The notes below the pieces were generated by a model that was not told the DNA's origin, did not search any database, and saw only the letters and a list, made by a program, of their open reading frames with translations. DNA of 14,277 bases from NCBI GenBank assembly GCA_916720425.1, contig CAKARD010000027.1, positions 1 to 14,277 on the forward strand. The letters run 5' to 3'. This DNA is from an uncultured Kingella sp. Its GTDB lineage: Bacteria > Pseudomonadota > Gammaproteobacteria > Burkholderiales > Neisseriaceae. Shown here in pieces: positions 1 to 6,466 of the stretch; within the stretch, counting starts at the first letter, position 1, and each line of letters begins with the position of its first letter. Both the position numbers and the translations under genes were made by a program.

Positions 1-51
1 ACGCGCACCAGAGTTATCAGCCACATCTAAGATGGTCTGCATTTGAATCAT
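1..51 (-). CDS. rplN: 50S ribosomal protein L14, 5' end only
   Basis: The 17 codons from the ATG at 49-51 to the window edge read MIQMQTILDVADNSGAR, the characteristic start of bacterial L14 (uL14), a large-subunit protein at the interface with the 30S subunit. The rest of the gene lies outside the window. A Shine-Dalgarno AAGG lies 7 nt upstream of the ATG. L14 is the first gene of the classical spc operon, and here it has its own promoter and a long leader. Its position directly after rpoC is unusual: in related betaproteobacteria the str and S10 operons come between. The identity is secure despite the short fragment, because this N-terminus is almost invariant. Confidence 0.93.
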   Translation of the reverse strand, partial: MIQMQTILDVADNSGAR

Positions 52-199
52 ATTTATACCTTAAAAAATCCAACTTAATTTACCGCTTTTAGCTTACCCG
101 ATACATCTTGATGAGATATTCAGCTAGGCTAAAACCTTGCGGTTCTAGTAAACCAGTCTTGGCCCCGAAGGGAAGATGCTCTTGATGAGCTAAAAGAGT
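52..199 (-). promoter_or_regulatory. Structured 5' leader of rplN (candidate r-protein leader)
   Basis: About 145 nt separate the predicted transcription start from the rplN ATG. In the RNA I see a GCUC-AUCAA-GAGC hairpin (178-190), a CCC-UUCG-GGG tetraloop hairpin (163-172) and an AACC-GCAA-GGUU GNRA hairpin (133-144). The 10-mer TCTTGATGAG (plus strand) occurs twice, at 106-115 and 180-189. GCTAAAA also occurs twice, at 128-134 and 189-195. Both GCTAAAA copies can pair with the single TTTTAGC at 87-93, close to the ribosome binding site, so two alternative long-range folds are possible. Both copies also overlap local hairpins. Autoregulation by a ribosomal protein is an inference; I do not recognise a named leader family. 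Confidence 0.5.
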
Positions 200-204
200 G
201 CATT

Positions 205-233
205 ATTATACAGCTTCTTTCAAAACCAAGCAA
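205..233 (-). promoter_or_regulatory. Sigma70 promoter of rplN (spc promoter)
   Basis: On the minus strand a perfect -10 box TATAAT (205-210) follows a partial -35 box TTGCTT (228-233) with a 17-bp spacer. Transcription would start near position 198-200 and run through the structured leader into rplN. The classical spc operon also begins with a promoter just ahead of rplN, which fits this site being the ancestral spc promoter. Confidence 0.7.
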
Positions 234-334
234 TAGCTTATACAACAAAATGTCGTTTTATTTATCAAATCTACGCCCTATTACGCACACTAAGTAATAT
301 TAAAAAATTACTAATTTCATGCAAATGCAATAGC

Positions 335-357
335 GTGCAGGGGCAATATCCCTGCAC
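335..357 (-). terminator. Hairpin after rpoC, probable terminator
   Basis: A perfect 8-bp stem GTGCAGGG/CCCTGCAC (335-342 and 350-357) with a 7-nt loop lies 29 bp beyond the rpoC stop. The sequence after it on the minus strand is not a clear T-run, so it is not a textbook intrinsic terminator. A second, AT-only stem AGTAAT/ATTACT (293-298 and 307-312) follows with T-rich flanks. One or both probably end or process the rpoC message. Nothing else was recognised between this hairpin and the rplN promoter. Confidence 0.5.
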
Positions 358-385
358 AGGGTGGCAATAAGACGCATACTTCAAT

Positions 386-3300
386 TTATGATTGAGAAGT
401 ATATTCTTCTACATCCACATCAATGACCTCATCTGCGATTGTCTTGGGTTGCATGGTTGTTGCAACACGTTGCTCTGCCCAAGCTGCACGACGCGCACGA
501 TGATAGCTTAAGCCCGTACCTGCTGGAATCAAGCGACCCACAATCACATTTTCTTTCAAACCGCGTAAGTCATCTTTACGACCCATAATCGCAGCCTCAG
601 TCAAAACACGAGTGGTTTCTTGGAATGATGCTGCAGAAATGAAACTGTCAGTACTCAACGACGCTTTCGTAATACCCAATAATACGTTATCAAAACGAGC
701 AGGTTCTTTGCCTTCGGTGATGGCTTGTTCATTAGCCAGCATGACTTCGGCACGTTCTACTTGCTCACCGGTAATGAATTGCGTATCACCTGGATCTGTA
801 ATATTAACGCGGCGCAACATTTGGCGAATAATCACTTCAATATGCTTATCGGAAATTTTTACACCTTGTAGACGATACACTTCTTGCACTTCTTGCACGA
901 TATAGCGTGTTAAGGCTTCAATACCTTGCAATCGTAAGATATCGTGCGGATCAACTGCACCATCAACAATGGTCTCACCTTTATTCACCACTTGGCCATC
1001 ATGTACCAAGATTTGCTTGTCTTTAGAGATGAGTGTTTCATATACTACACCATCTAAATCAGTGATAACTAAGCGTTGTTTACCTTTGGTTTCTTTACCA
1101 AAAGATACGACACCTGTTACTTCCGCCAACATACCGGCATCTTTAGGCACGCGCGCTTCAAATAGTTCTGCTACACGTGGCAAACCACCCGTGATATCAC
1201 GTGTTTTGGTTGTGGCTTGTGGAATACGTGCTAATACATCGCCTTTGCCAATCTCTTGGTCTTCACGTACTTGAATCACAGCACCCACAGGAAATGCCAT
1301 AGAAACAGGAGTCTCGGTACCAGGAATCAAAACAGAATCACCATTTTCATCCAATAATTTTGCAGTTGGGCGAAGTAGCTTGTTAGCACTGTTACGGCGT
1401 TTACCGTCAATCACTACTAAAGTAGATAAACCTGTTACTTCATCTACTTGGCGCGTTACGGTTACGCCTTCTTCCACATTTTCAAATGCGATACGACCTG
1501 CGTATTCGGTAATCATAGGATGGGTATGCGGGTCCCAAACTGCAAGCAATTGTCCTGCTTTAATGGCTTCTCCATCTTGCACTTTTAATGTTGCACCATA
1601 AGGTACTTTATGTAACTCACGCTCTCGCCCTGCGTTATCCAAAATCATGATTTCGCTAGAACGACCAATCACAATTAGCTCGCCTTTATTATTGGCAATA
1701 TAACGCATTTGACTGTTAAAACGGACCGTACCATTGGATTTGGCTTCTACTTGACTGGCAGCAGCCGCACGCGATGCTGCACCACCGATGTGGAAGGTAC
1801 GCATGGTCAATTGTGTACCAGGTTCGCCAATAGATTGCGCTGCAATTACACCCACTGCTTCACCTGCATTCACTAACTTACCACGCGCTAAATCGCGTCC
1901 ATAACATTTTGCACACAAACCATAGCGCGTTTGACAAGTAATCGGTGTGCGAACTTTCACTTCATCTACGCCTGATTCATCAATTAAATCAACCAATTTT
2001 TCATCTAATAAGGTACCCGCTTCAATTAAAGTACTGCTTGTATTTGGATCAATCACATCTGATGCAGTCACACGTCCTAAAATACGATCACGCAATGGTT
2101 CAATAATATCACCGCCTTGTACCACAGCCTTCATGGCAAAGCCATCATGCGTACCACAATCGTCTTCAATCACAACCAAGTCTTGCGTTACATCCACTAA
2201 ACGGCGTGTTAAATAACCAGAATTTGCGGTTTTCAATGCCGTGTCCGCCAAACCTTTACGTGCACCGTGTGTCGCAATAAAGTATTGCAATACCGTCAAG
2301 CCTTCGCGGAAGTTTGCCGTAATCGGTGTTTCAATAATCGATCCATCTGGTTTTGCCATCAAACCACGCATACCTGATAACTGTTTAATCTGTGCCGCCG
2401 AACCACGCGCACCAGAGTCCGCCATCATATAAATAGAGTTAAATGATTCTTGATTAACTTCTTTACCTTCGCGGTCAATCACTTTTTGCACAGATAAATT
2501 GTCCATCATGGCTTTGGCAACCTTATCCCCTGCATTACTCCAAATATCCACGACTTTATTATAACGCTCGCCACTGGTTACCAAACCTTGACGATATTGC
2601 TCTTCAATTTCTTTTACTTGTGCGTTAGCTGCAGCCAATAAAGCTGGTTTTTCTTTTGGAATTTCCATATCATCAACACAAATGGAAATACCGCCTTTAG
2701 CTGCCAATGCAAAGCCTGTATACATTAAATGGTCGGCGAAAATCACGGTATCACGCAAGCCACATAAACGGAATGATGCGTTAATCAATTGAGAAATGGC
2801 TTTTTTCTTCAAAGCTTTATCAATGTAGCTAAATGGCAAGCCTTTAGGCAGAATTTCAGACAGCAAAGCACGACCCACCGTTGTGTTATAGCGGTTGATG
2901 ACAGGTTCAAATTCGCCTGCATCATTTTTTACCCATTCACGCAAACGCACGGTAATTTTTGTACCCAATTCCACTTGTTTGGTGTGGTAAGCACGGTGTA
3001 CTTCTTTCACATCGGCAAATAGAGTGCCTTCGCCTTTAGCATTGATTTTGTCGCGAGTCATGTAATACAGACCCAAGACAATATCTTGCGATGGCACAAT
3101 AATCGGCTCGCCGTTGGCTGGCGCAAGTACGTTGTTTGATGCCAACATCAGCGTACGCGCTTCCATTTGCGCTTCCAAAGATAATGGAACGTGTACCGCC
3201 ATTTGGTCGCCGTCAAAGTCCGCGTTAAACGCCGCGCACACCAGTGGGTGCAACTGAATCGCTTTACCCTCAATCAAAATCGGCTCAAACGCTTGAATAC

Positions 3301-4600
3301 CCAAACGGTGCAAGGTTGGCGCACGGTTCAACAGGATTGGATGTTCGCGAATCACTTCTTCCAAGATATCCCAAACTTCTGGTACTTCTTGTTCTACTAA
3401 TTTTTTGGCTGCCTTAACCGTTGTTGCCAAGCCACGTTGTTCCAATTTGTGGAAAATAAACGGTTTGAACAATTCCAATGCCATTTTTTTCGGCAAACCA
3501 CATTGATGCAAACGCAAGTATGGACCAACGGTAATCACAGAACGACCAGAATAGTCCACACGTTTACCCAGCAAGTTTTGACGGAAACGTCCGCTCTTAC
3601 CTTTAATCATGTCAGACAAGGATTTCAATGGACGTTTGCTTGCGCCAGTCATGGCTTTACCGCGACGACCGTTGTCCAACAAGCTATCCACTGCTTCTTG
3701 CAACATACGTTTTTCGTTGCGGACAATGATGTCAGGCGCGCGCAATTCCAATAAGCGTTTCAAACGGTTGTTACGGTTAATCACACGGCGATATAAATCG
3801 TTCAAATCAGAAGTGGCAAAACGACCGCCGTCCAATGGTACGAGTGGACGCAAATCAGGTGGTAAGACGGGCAACACGTCCATAATCATCCACTCTAATT
3901 TCATGCCAGAGCGTTGGAATGCTTCCAATACTTTCAAACGTTTTGCCAATTTTTTGATTTTGGTATCGCTGCTGGTTGATTGCAATTCTTGGCGCAAATT
4001 TTCAATTTCTTGCTCCACGTTCAGGCTGCGTAATAATTCACGCACGCCTTCTGCGCCCATATAAGCATCAAACTCTTCGCCATATTCTTCTAATTTGGCG
4101 TAGTAATCTTCTTCGGTTAACAATTGACGACGTTGTAATGGCGTCAGACCTGGGTCAGTTACTACAAATGCTTCAAAATACAACACGCGCTCAATATCGC
4201 GCAAAGTCATGTCCAAAACCATACCCAAGCGAGAGGGTAAGGATTTCAAAAACCAAATGTGGGCAACAGGTGCAGCCAATTCAATATGACCCATGCGTTC
4301 GCGGCGCACTTTGGTTAGGGTAACTTCTACGCCACATTTTTCGCAGGTTACACCTTTGAATTTCAAGCGTTTGTATTTGCCGCACAAGCATTCGTAGTCT
4401 TTGACTGGACCGAAAATTTTGGCGCAAAACAAACCATCACGTTCGGGTTTGAACGTGCGATAGTTAATGGTTTCGGGTTTTTTCACTTCGCCATAAGACC
4501 ATGAACGAATGGTTTCGGGTGAAGCAATGCCAATTTTAATGGCATCAAATTCTTCTGAACCTGCTTGTTGCAGGGGGGCGAATAAATCAGTTAAGTTCAT
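386..4600 (-). CDS. rpoC: RNA polymerase subunit beta' (1404 aa)
   Basis: This is the largest subunit of the core RNA polymerase; it carries the catalytic magnesium site and the DNA clamp. The N-terminal zinc site has Cys71, Cys73, Cys86 and Cys89 (E. coli 70/72/85/88). The catalytic NADFDGD motif places aspartates at 461, 463 and 465. The second zinc site has Cys815, Cys889, Cys896 and Cys899. The bridge-helix and trigger-loop region (GEAVGVIAAQSIGEPGTQ onward, about 913-942) is intact. The length is near the 1390-1410 aa usual for the family. The start is supported by an AGGAG five bases upstream. The gene is intact, but it is separated from rpoB by 1866 bp holding small genes, and no clear promoter is visible in the 74 bp before it. 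It therefore probably depends on read-through from upstream. Confidence 0.99.
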   Translation of the reverse strand: MNLTDLFAPLQQAGSEEFDAIKIGIASPETIRSWSYGEVKKPETINYRTFKPERDGLFCAKIFGPVKDYECLCGKYKRLKFKGVTCEKCGVEVTLTKVRRERMGHIELAAPVAHIWFLKSLPSRLGMVLDMTLRDIERVLYFEAFVVTDPGLTPLQRRQLLTEEDYYAKLEEYGEEFDAYMGAEGVRELLRSLNVEQEIENLRQELQSTSSDTKIKKLAKRLKVLEAFQRSGMKLEWMIMDVLPVLPPDLRPLVPLDGGRFATSDLNDLYRRVINRNNRLKRLLELRAPDIIVRNEKRMLQEAVDSLLDNGRRGKAMTGASKRPLKSLSDMIKGKSGRFRQNLLGKRVDYSGRSVITVGPYLRLHQCGLPKKMALELFKPFIFHKLEQRGLATTVKAAKKLVEQEVPEVWDILEEVIREHPILLNRAPTLHRLGIQAFEPILIEGKAIQLHPLVCAAFNADFDGDQMAVHVPLSLEAQMEARTLMLASNNVLAPANGEPIIVPSQDIVLGLYYMTRDKINAKGEGTLFADVKEVHRAYHTKQVELGTKITVRLREWVKNDAGEFEPVINRYNTTVGRALLSEILPKGLPFSYIDKALKKKAISQLINASFRLCGLRDTVIFADHLMYTGFALAAKGGISICVDDMEIPKEKPALLAAANAQVKEIEEQYRQGLVTSGERYNKVVDIWSNAGDKVAKAMMDNLSVQKVIDREGKEVNQESFNSIYMMADSGARGSAAQIKQLSGMRGLMAKPDGSIIETPITANFREGLTVLQYFIATHGARKGLADTALKTANSGYLTRRLVDVTQDLVVIEDDCGTHDGFAMKAVVQGGDIIEPLRDRILGRVTASDVIDPNTSSTLIEAGTLLDEKLVDLIDESGVDEVKVRTPITCQTRYGLCAKCYGRDLARGKLVNAGEAVGVIAAQSIGEPGTQLTMRTFHIGGAASRAAAASQVEAKSNGTVRFNSQMRYIANNKGELIVIGRSSEIMILDNAGRERELHKVPYGATLKVQDGEAIKAGQLLAVWDPHTHPMITEYAGRIAFENVEEGVTVTRQVDEVTGLSTLVVIDGKRRNSANKLLRPTAKLLDENGDSVLIPGTETPVSMAFPVGAVIQVREDQEIGKGDVLARIPQATTKTRDITGGLPRVAELFEARVPKDAGMLAEVTGVVSFGKETKGKQRLVITDLDGVVYETLISKDKQILVHDGQVVNKGETIVDGAVDPHDILRLQGIEALTRYIVQEVQEVYRLQGVKISDKHIEVIIRQMLRRVNITDPGDTQFITGEQVERAEVMLANEQAITEGKEPARFDNVLLGITKASLSTDSFISAASFQETTRVLTEAAIMGRKDDLRGLKENVIVGRLIPAGTGLSYHRARRAAWAEQRVATTMQPKTIADEVIDVDVEEYTSQS

Positions 4601-4655
4601 TTTTGCTCCTAGTTAGGGCGATTTTTTGAAATTTGAGGGATTTAGGGAAACGATT

Positions 4656-4674
4656 TTTTCAGGCTGCCTGAAAA
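4656..4674 (-). terminator. Hairpin built on a DNA uptake sequence, between the lipoprotein gene and rpoC
   Basis: The stem TTTTCAGG/CCTGAAAA (4656-4663 and 4667-4674) with a 3-nt loop starts one base after the stop codon of the lipoprotein gene, and A/T-rich sequence follows it on the minus strand. The hairpin contains AGGCTGCCTGAA (4661-4672, plus strand), a 12/12 match to the simDUS uptake sequence. In Neisseriaceae, uptake sequences often double as terminators. A full stop here would cut off rpoC, so if it acts at all it is likely partial. Confidence 0.45.
4661..4672 (+). other. DNA uptake sequence, simDUS dialect (12/12)
   Basis: AGGCTGCCTGAA is an exact copy of the AG-simDUS variant of the Neisseriaceae DNA uptake sequence. 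The pilin ComP binds uptake sequences during natural transformation. It lies in the short gap between the lipoprotein gene and rpoC. A near copy lies in rpoB and degenerate copies follow rpoB. It is the best single clue here to the organism group. Confidence 0.8.
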
Positions 4675-5049
4675 TTATTTACACGCAACAATCGCTTTGT
4701 TCATACGTTGCTCCACATCTTTAGGCTCATCACCTTTGGATAATGCCATCACTTCATCATCACTCAACCCTTTATCCAAAGCGGTCATCATGCATTCACA
4801 TGGCTGCCGTGCTTCTTCACCTTGACCAGAACTTTGTATACAGGATTTCACACCCTCTTCCACAAAACTCTTGCGAAAACCTGCAATAAACGCACTGTCA
4901 TAAGCCGTTTTGGCTTTATCTAATGTCGTTGAAGCCGCCACCGCAGAGACAGTTGAAGAAGCTGCTGCAGGAGCATTTGGTGTAACCGTTTGTTCACCAC
5001 ACGCTGCCAGTGCAAATATGAAACAAAATTTAATGAGATATTTAGTCAC
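4675..5049 (-). CDS. Small lipoprotein with conserved-looking cysteines, function unknown (124 aa)
   Basis: The start is GTG at 5047-5049, with AGGA seven bases upstream. A short signal peptide ends in the lipobox LAAC, so Cys17 should be lipidated. Residue +2 is Gly, not Asp, which favours the outer membrane. An Ala/Ser/Thr/Pro-rich linker (about 21-43) leads to a mostly helical C-terminal domain. That domain has Cys70, a CEC pair (Cys84, Cys86) and Cys123, a spacing that could give two disulfides in the periplasm. I do not recognise the family. The gene lies 30 bp after the neighbouring exported-protein gene and 74 bp before rpoC on the same strand, so co-transcription with rpoB and rpoC is likely. 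The lipoprotein call is firm; the role is unknown. Confidence 0.8.
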   Translation of the reverse strand: MTKYLIKFCFIFALAACGEQTVTPNAPAAASSTVSAVAASTTLDKAKTAYDSAFIAGFRKSFVEEGVKSCIQSSGQGEEARQPCECMMTALDKGLSDDEVMALSKGDEPKDVEQRMNKAIVACK

Positions 5050-5079
5050 GATAACATCCTCTCGGGCAATTCAACAAAT

Positions 5080-5559
5080 TTACGCTTTACGGCAAACGAT
5101 ATCTTGGCTATCGCCCTGCATACGGACATTTAAGCTCTTATTCCCGATTTTCTTAACCTGCATTTGCAATTTACCTGGGTTACCAATATGGTTTCTCATA
5201 CGAGTAAACGTTTCTTTATCTGCTTCACGCCATTCGGCAGTGCGAATTTTGGCTGTGCTGTGTTGTCTTTGAACATCAGTGGTTTTAAAGGTTAAACCAA
5301 TCTTTCCTCCATTCAACGTCCAAGTCCCATCGGCAAAATTCCGATAAGACAAGGTTTCATCATTAGATGAAGGAATATTAATATCCACAGTCATACCTAA
5401 TTTTTGCTCACTGCCAAAAGTAAACGTCATCGGAGTTTCATCAGCGGCAACGCACTGCCATTTACCAAGTAGTTGCGCTTCTTGAACAATAACAGGTTTG
5501 GCCAAAACAGGCGCAACAACAAAGGTAGCAAGAAGAAAAATCAGATGTTTTTTTTGCAT
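5080..5559 (-). CDS. Sec-exported protein of unknown function, possible beta-barrel fold (159 aa)
   Basis: The protein begins with MQKK and a hydrophobic stretch ending VLA-KP, a normal signal peptidase I site after residue 20. The mature protein starts with LLGKWQC (30-36), has many alternating polar and hydrophobic strands and further tryptophans at 80 and 110, and ends DIVCRK. The pair Cys36/Cys156 could close the domain with one disulfide. The G-x-W near the N-terminus and the strand pattern recall lipocalin-like or META-type small barrels, but this is only a resemblance. The ribosome binding site is weak (AAAGAAA). It lies 82 bp after the coiled-coil gene and 30 bp before the lipoprotein gene. 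Periplasmic location is likely; function is not known. Confidence 0.78.
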   Translation of the reverse strand: MQKKHLIFLLATFVVAPVLAKPVIVQEAQLLGKWQCVAADETPMTFTFGSEQKLGMTVDINIPSSNDETLSYRNFADGTWTLNGGKIGLTFKTTDVQRQHSTAKIRTAEWREADKETFTRMRNHIGNPGKLQMQVKKIGNKSLNVRMQGDSQDIVCRKA

Positions 5560-5606
5560 AACAGTTTCTTTCTATAAAATCTGGAAGTGAATAAGCCACT
5601 TTCTTA

Positions 5607-5640
5607 GTTTTCCAACTACATTTTATGTAAGTTTGAAAAC
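5607..5640 (-). other. Imperfect stem-loop after the coiled-coil gene
   Basis: GTTTTC (5607-5612) pairs with GAAAAC (5635-5640), and the stem continues inward with one mismatch and one bulge to a 5-nt loop. It starts one base after the stop codon of the preceding gene. No T-run follows on the minus strand, so an mRNA-stabilising or processing element is as likely as a terminator. Confidence 0.35.
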
Positions 5641-5641
5641 A

Positions 5642-5983
5642 CTAGCGATAAGTTTGGCAGGATACATCTTCATTTTTGCAGAACATTTCATTATGTATTG
5701 CATTACATTGGCGAATAACGTCCAAACGTGCTTTGCCTCGGTTGGTGCTTTCCGCATGGAATGTTTGGGTAAATGCACGTAAACTGCAAACATACATAGC
5801 ATGGTCGCTATTATCAACACGTCCTTCATGTCGCTCCGCCAGCAGACGGTTGACCTGTTCGGTTAGTACATTTACTCGATGTTCCAACTCAGCGATGCGG
5901 TCGCTATCACTCGGAGCGGCGTGTACGATAGGCTGTACCAAAAACAGCGCAGCTGCCAAAATAGCGGCAGTTTTATTCATCAT
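5642..5983 (-). CDS. Exported coiled-coil protein with a four-cysteine C-terminal domain (113 aa)
   Basis: A signal peptide ends at VHA-APS (cleavage after about residue 22). A regular heptad run follows, with Ile30, Leu33, Val37, Leu40, Val44 and Leu47 at a/d positions, indicating a short coiled coil that may oligomerise. The C-terminal domain (about 60-113) has Cys66, Cys93, Cys102 and Cys109, and includes the segments NRGKARLDVIRQC and NEMFC. Two disulfides in the periplasm are plausible. Two ATG codons stand in tandem (5981-5983 and 5978-5980). AAAAGGA and AAGGA upstream can serve either, so the start is uncertain by one codon. The gene is 58 bp after the 52-aa membrane ORF. I do not recognise a named family. 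Confidence 0.75.
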   Translation of the reverse strand: MMNKTAAILAAALFLVQPIVHAAPSDSDRIAELEHRVNVLTEQVNRLLAERHEGRVDNSDHAMYVCSLRAFTQTFHAESTNRGKARLDVIRQCNAIHNEMFCKNEDVSCQTYR

Positions 5984-6041
5984 TCCTTAAATTCCTTTTA
6001 AAATCTTTTGCGAGTACCGGCTACTTTTTAGACCACTCAAG

Positions 6042-6200
6042 CTATCCAGCAATCAGCATCATGCTACCCATAATCACAACAATGGCCACAATGACAATCA
6101 CTATGCCGAGTACACCGCGCTGCCAGCCCTGCAATTCCTCCCATGCCTCGCTAAATCGCAAAAAAGGGACTCCAGAAAAAGTTTCCAATAACCCCATCAT
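6042..6200 (-). CDS. Small single-span membrane protein, overlapping the gene upstream (52 aa)
   Basis: This short frame starts at tandem ATGs (6198-6200, 6195-6197) inside the 3' end of the 77-aa gene, in a different frame. It overlaps that gene by 50 bases and ends at TAG (6042-6044). The product begins MMGLLETFSGVPFLRFSEAW, has an amphipathic, tryptophan-containing N-terminal half, then an unbroken hydrophobic segment from about residue 30 (GVLGIVIVIVAIVV) to the C-terminus. A single inner-membrane helix with the N-terminus inside is predicted. A G-rich stretch (GGTGGGCG) precedes the ATG, and translational coupling to the upstream gene is plausible. Alternatively the two frames are one gene split by a frameshift. 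Coding status is an inference from composition and fit in the gap. Confidence 0.55.
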   Translation of the reverse strand: MMGLLETFSGVPFLRFSEAWEELQGWQRGVLGIVIVIVAIVVIMGSMMLIAG

Positions 6201-6384
6201 CGCCCACCAGCAAAGGCGGTGATAACGAAATCAGTTTGTATGCGCCCCTAGATGCGGAAGGTGGGGCGGATATCACCCACTGCAACATAAGAAAACTAGC
6301 TACGCCGCCTATAATCAATTTTTTCAATCCACTGCTGCGGACTTCCTGTCTTTGTTTTGCCAGTTTACGCTCTGTTCTAGACAT
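6151..6384 (-). CDS. Small basic single-span membrane protein, function unknown (77 aa)
   Basis: The start codon has a good ribosome binding site (AAGGA, 6 bases upstream). The N-terminal 22 residues are strongly basic (MSRTERKLAKQRQE onward, with KK at 21-22). One hydrophobic helix follows (about 23-40), then a proline/serine-containing tail. By the positive-inside rule the N-terminus is cytoplasmic. It is the first gene after rpoB (82 bp gap) and has no visible promoter of its own. Its last 50 coding bases overlap the 52-aa membrane ORF in another frame. The tail after residue about 62 could be out of frame if the locus is really one frameshifted gene. No family recognised. Confidence 0.65.
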   Translation of the reverse strand: MSRTERKLAKQRQEVRSSGLKKLIIGGVASFLMLQWVISAPPSASRGAYKLISLSPPLLVGDDGVIGNFFWSPFFAI

Positions 6385-6436
6385 TGTTTTTCCTTATTTT
6401 CTAGTTGTCTTGGCTCTATGGTTTATCCGTATTGTG

Positions 6437-6459
6437 CAGGCTGCCTAGAAAGCAGCCTG
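6437..6459 (-). terminator. Hairpin of decayed inverted uptake sequences after rpoB
   Basis: A perfect 8-bp stem CAGGCTGC/GCAGCCTG (6437-6444 and 6452-6459) with a 7-nt loop lies 7 bases after the rpoB stop. Both arms are degenerate uptake sequences: AGGCTGCCTAGA at 6438-6449 and AAGCAGCCTGAA at 6450-6461. No T-run follows on the minus strand, so it may slow or process the transcript and not end it. Two uptake sequences in inverted orientation are a common terminator format in Neisseriaceae. Confidence 0.45.
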
Positions 6460-6466
6460 AAACCTA

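Noticed and set aside
4028..4040. TTCAGGCTGCGT inside rpoC as another uptake sequence
   Set aside because: Only about 9 of 12 positions match simDUS, including mismatches in the core, so chance is sufficient.
386..4600. Plus-strand open frames opposite rpoC, rpoB and the ribosomal genes
   Set aside because: They are antisense shadows of strongly conserved genes, have no ribosome binding sites or recognisable domains, and read as low-quality, Cys/Ser/Thr-rich protein.
5623..5829. 68-codon minus-strand frame with a hydrophobic start
   Set aside because: It lies almost entirely inside the coiled-coil protein gene in another frame. That gene has a signal peptide, a heptad pattern and a ribosome binding site; this frame has none of these supports beyond a short hydrophobic stretch.
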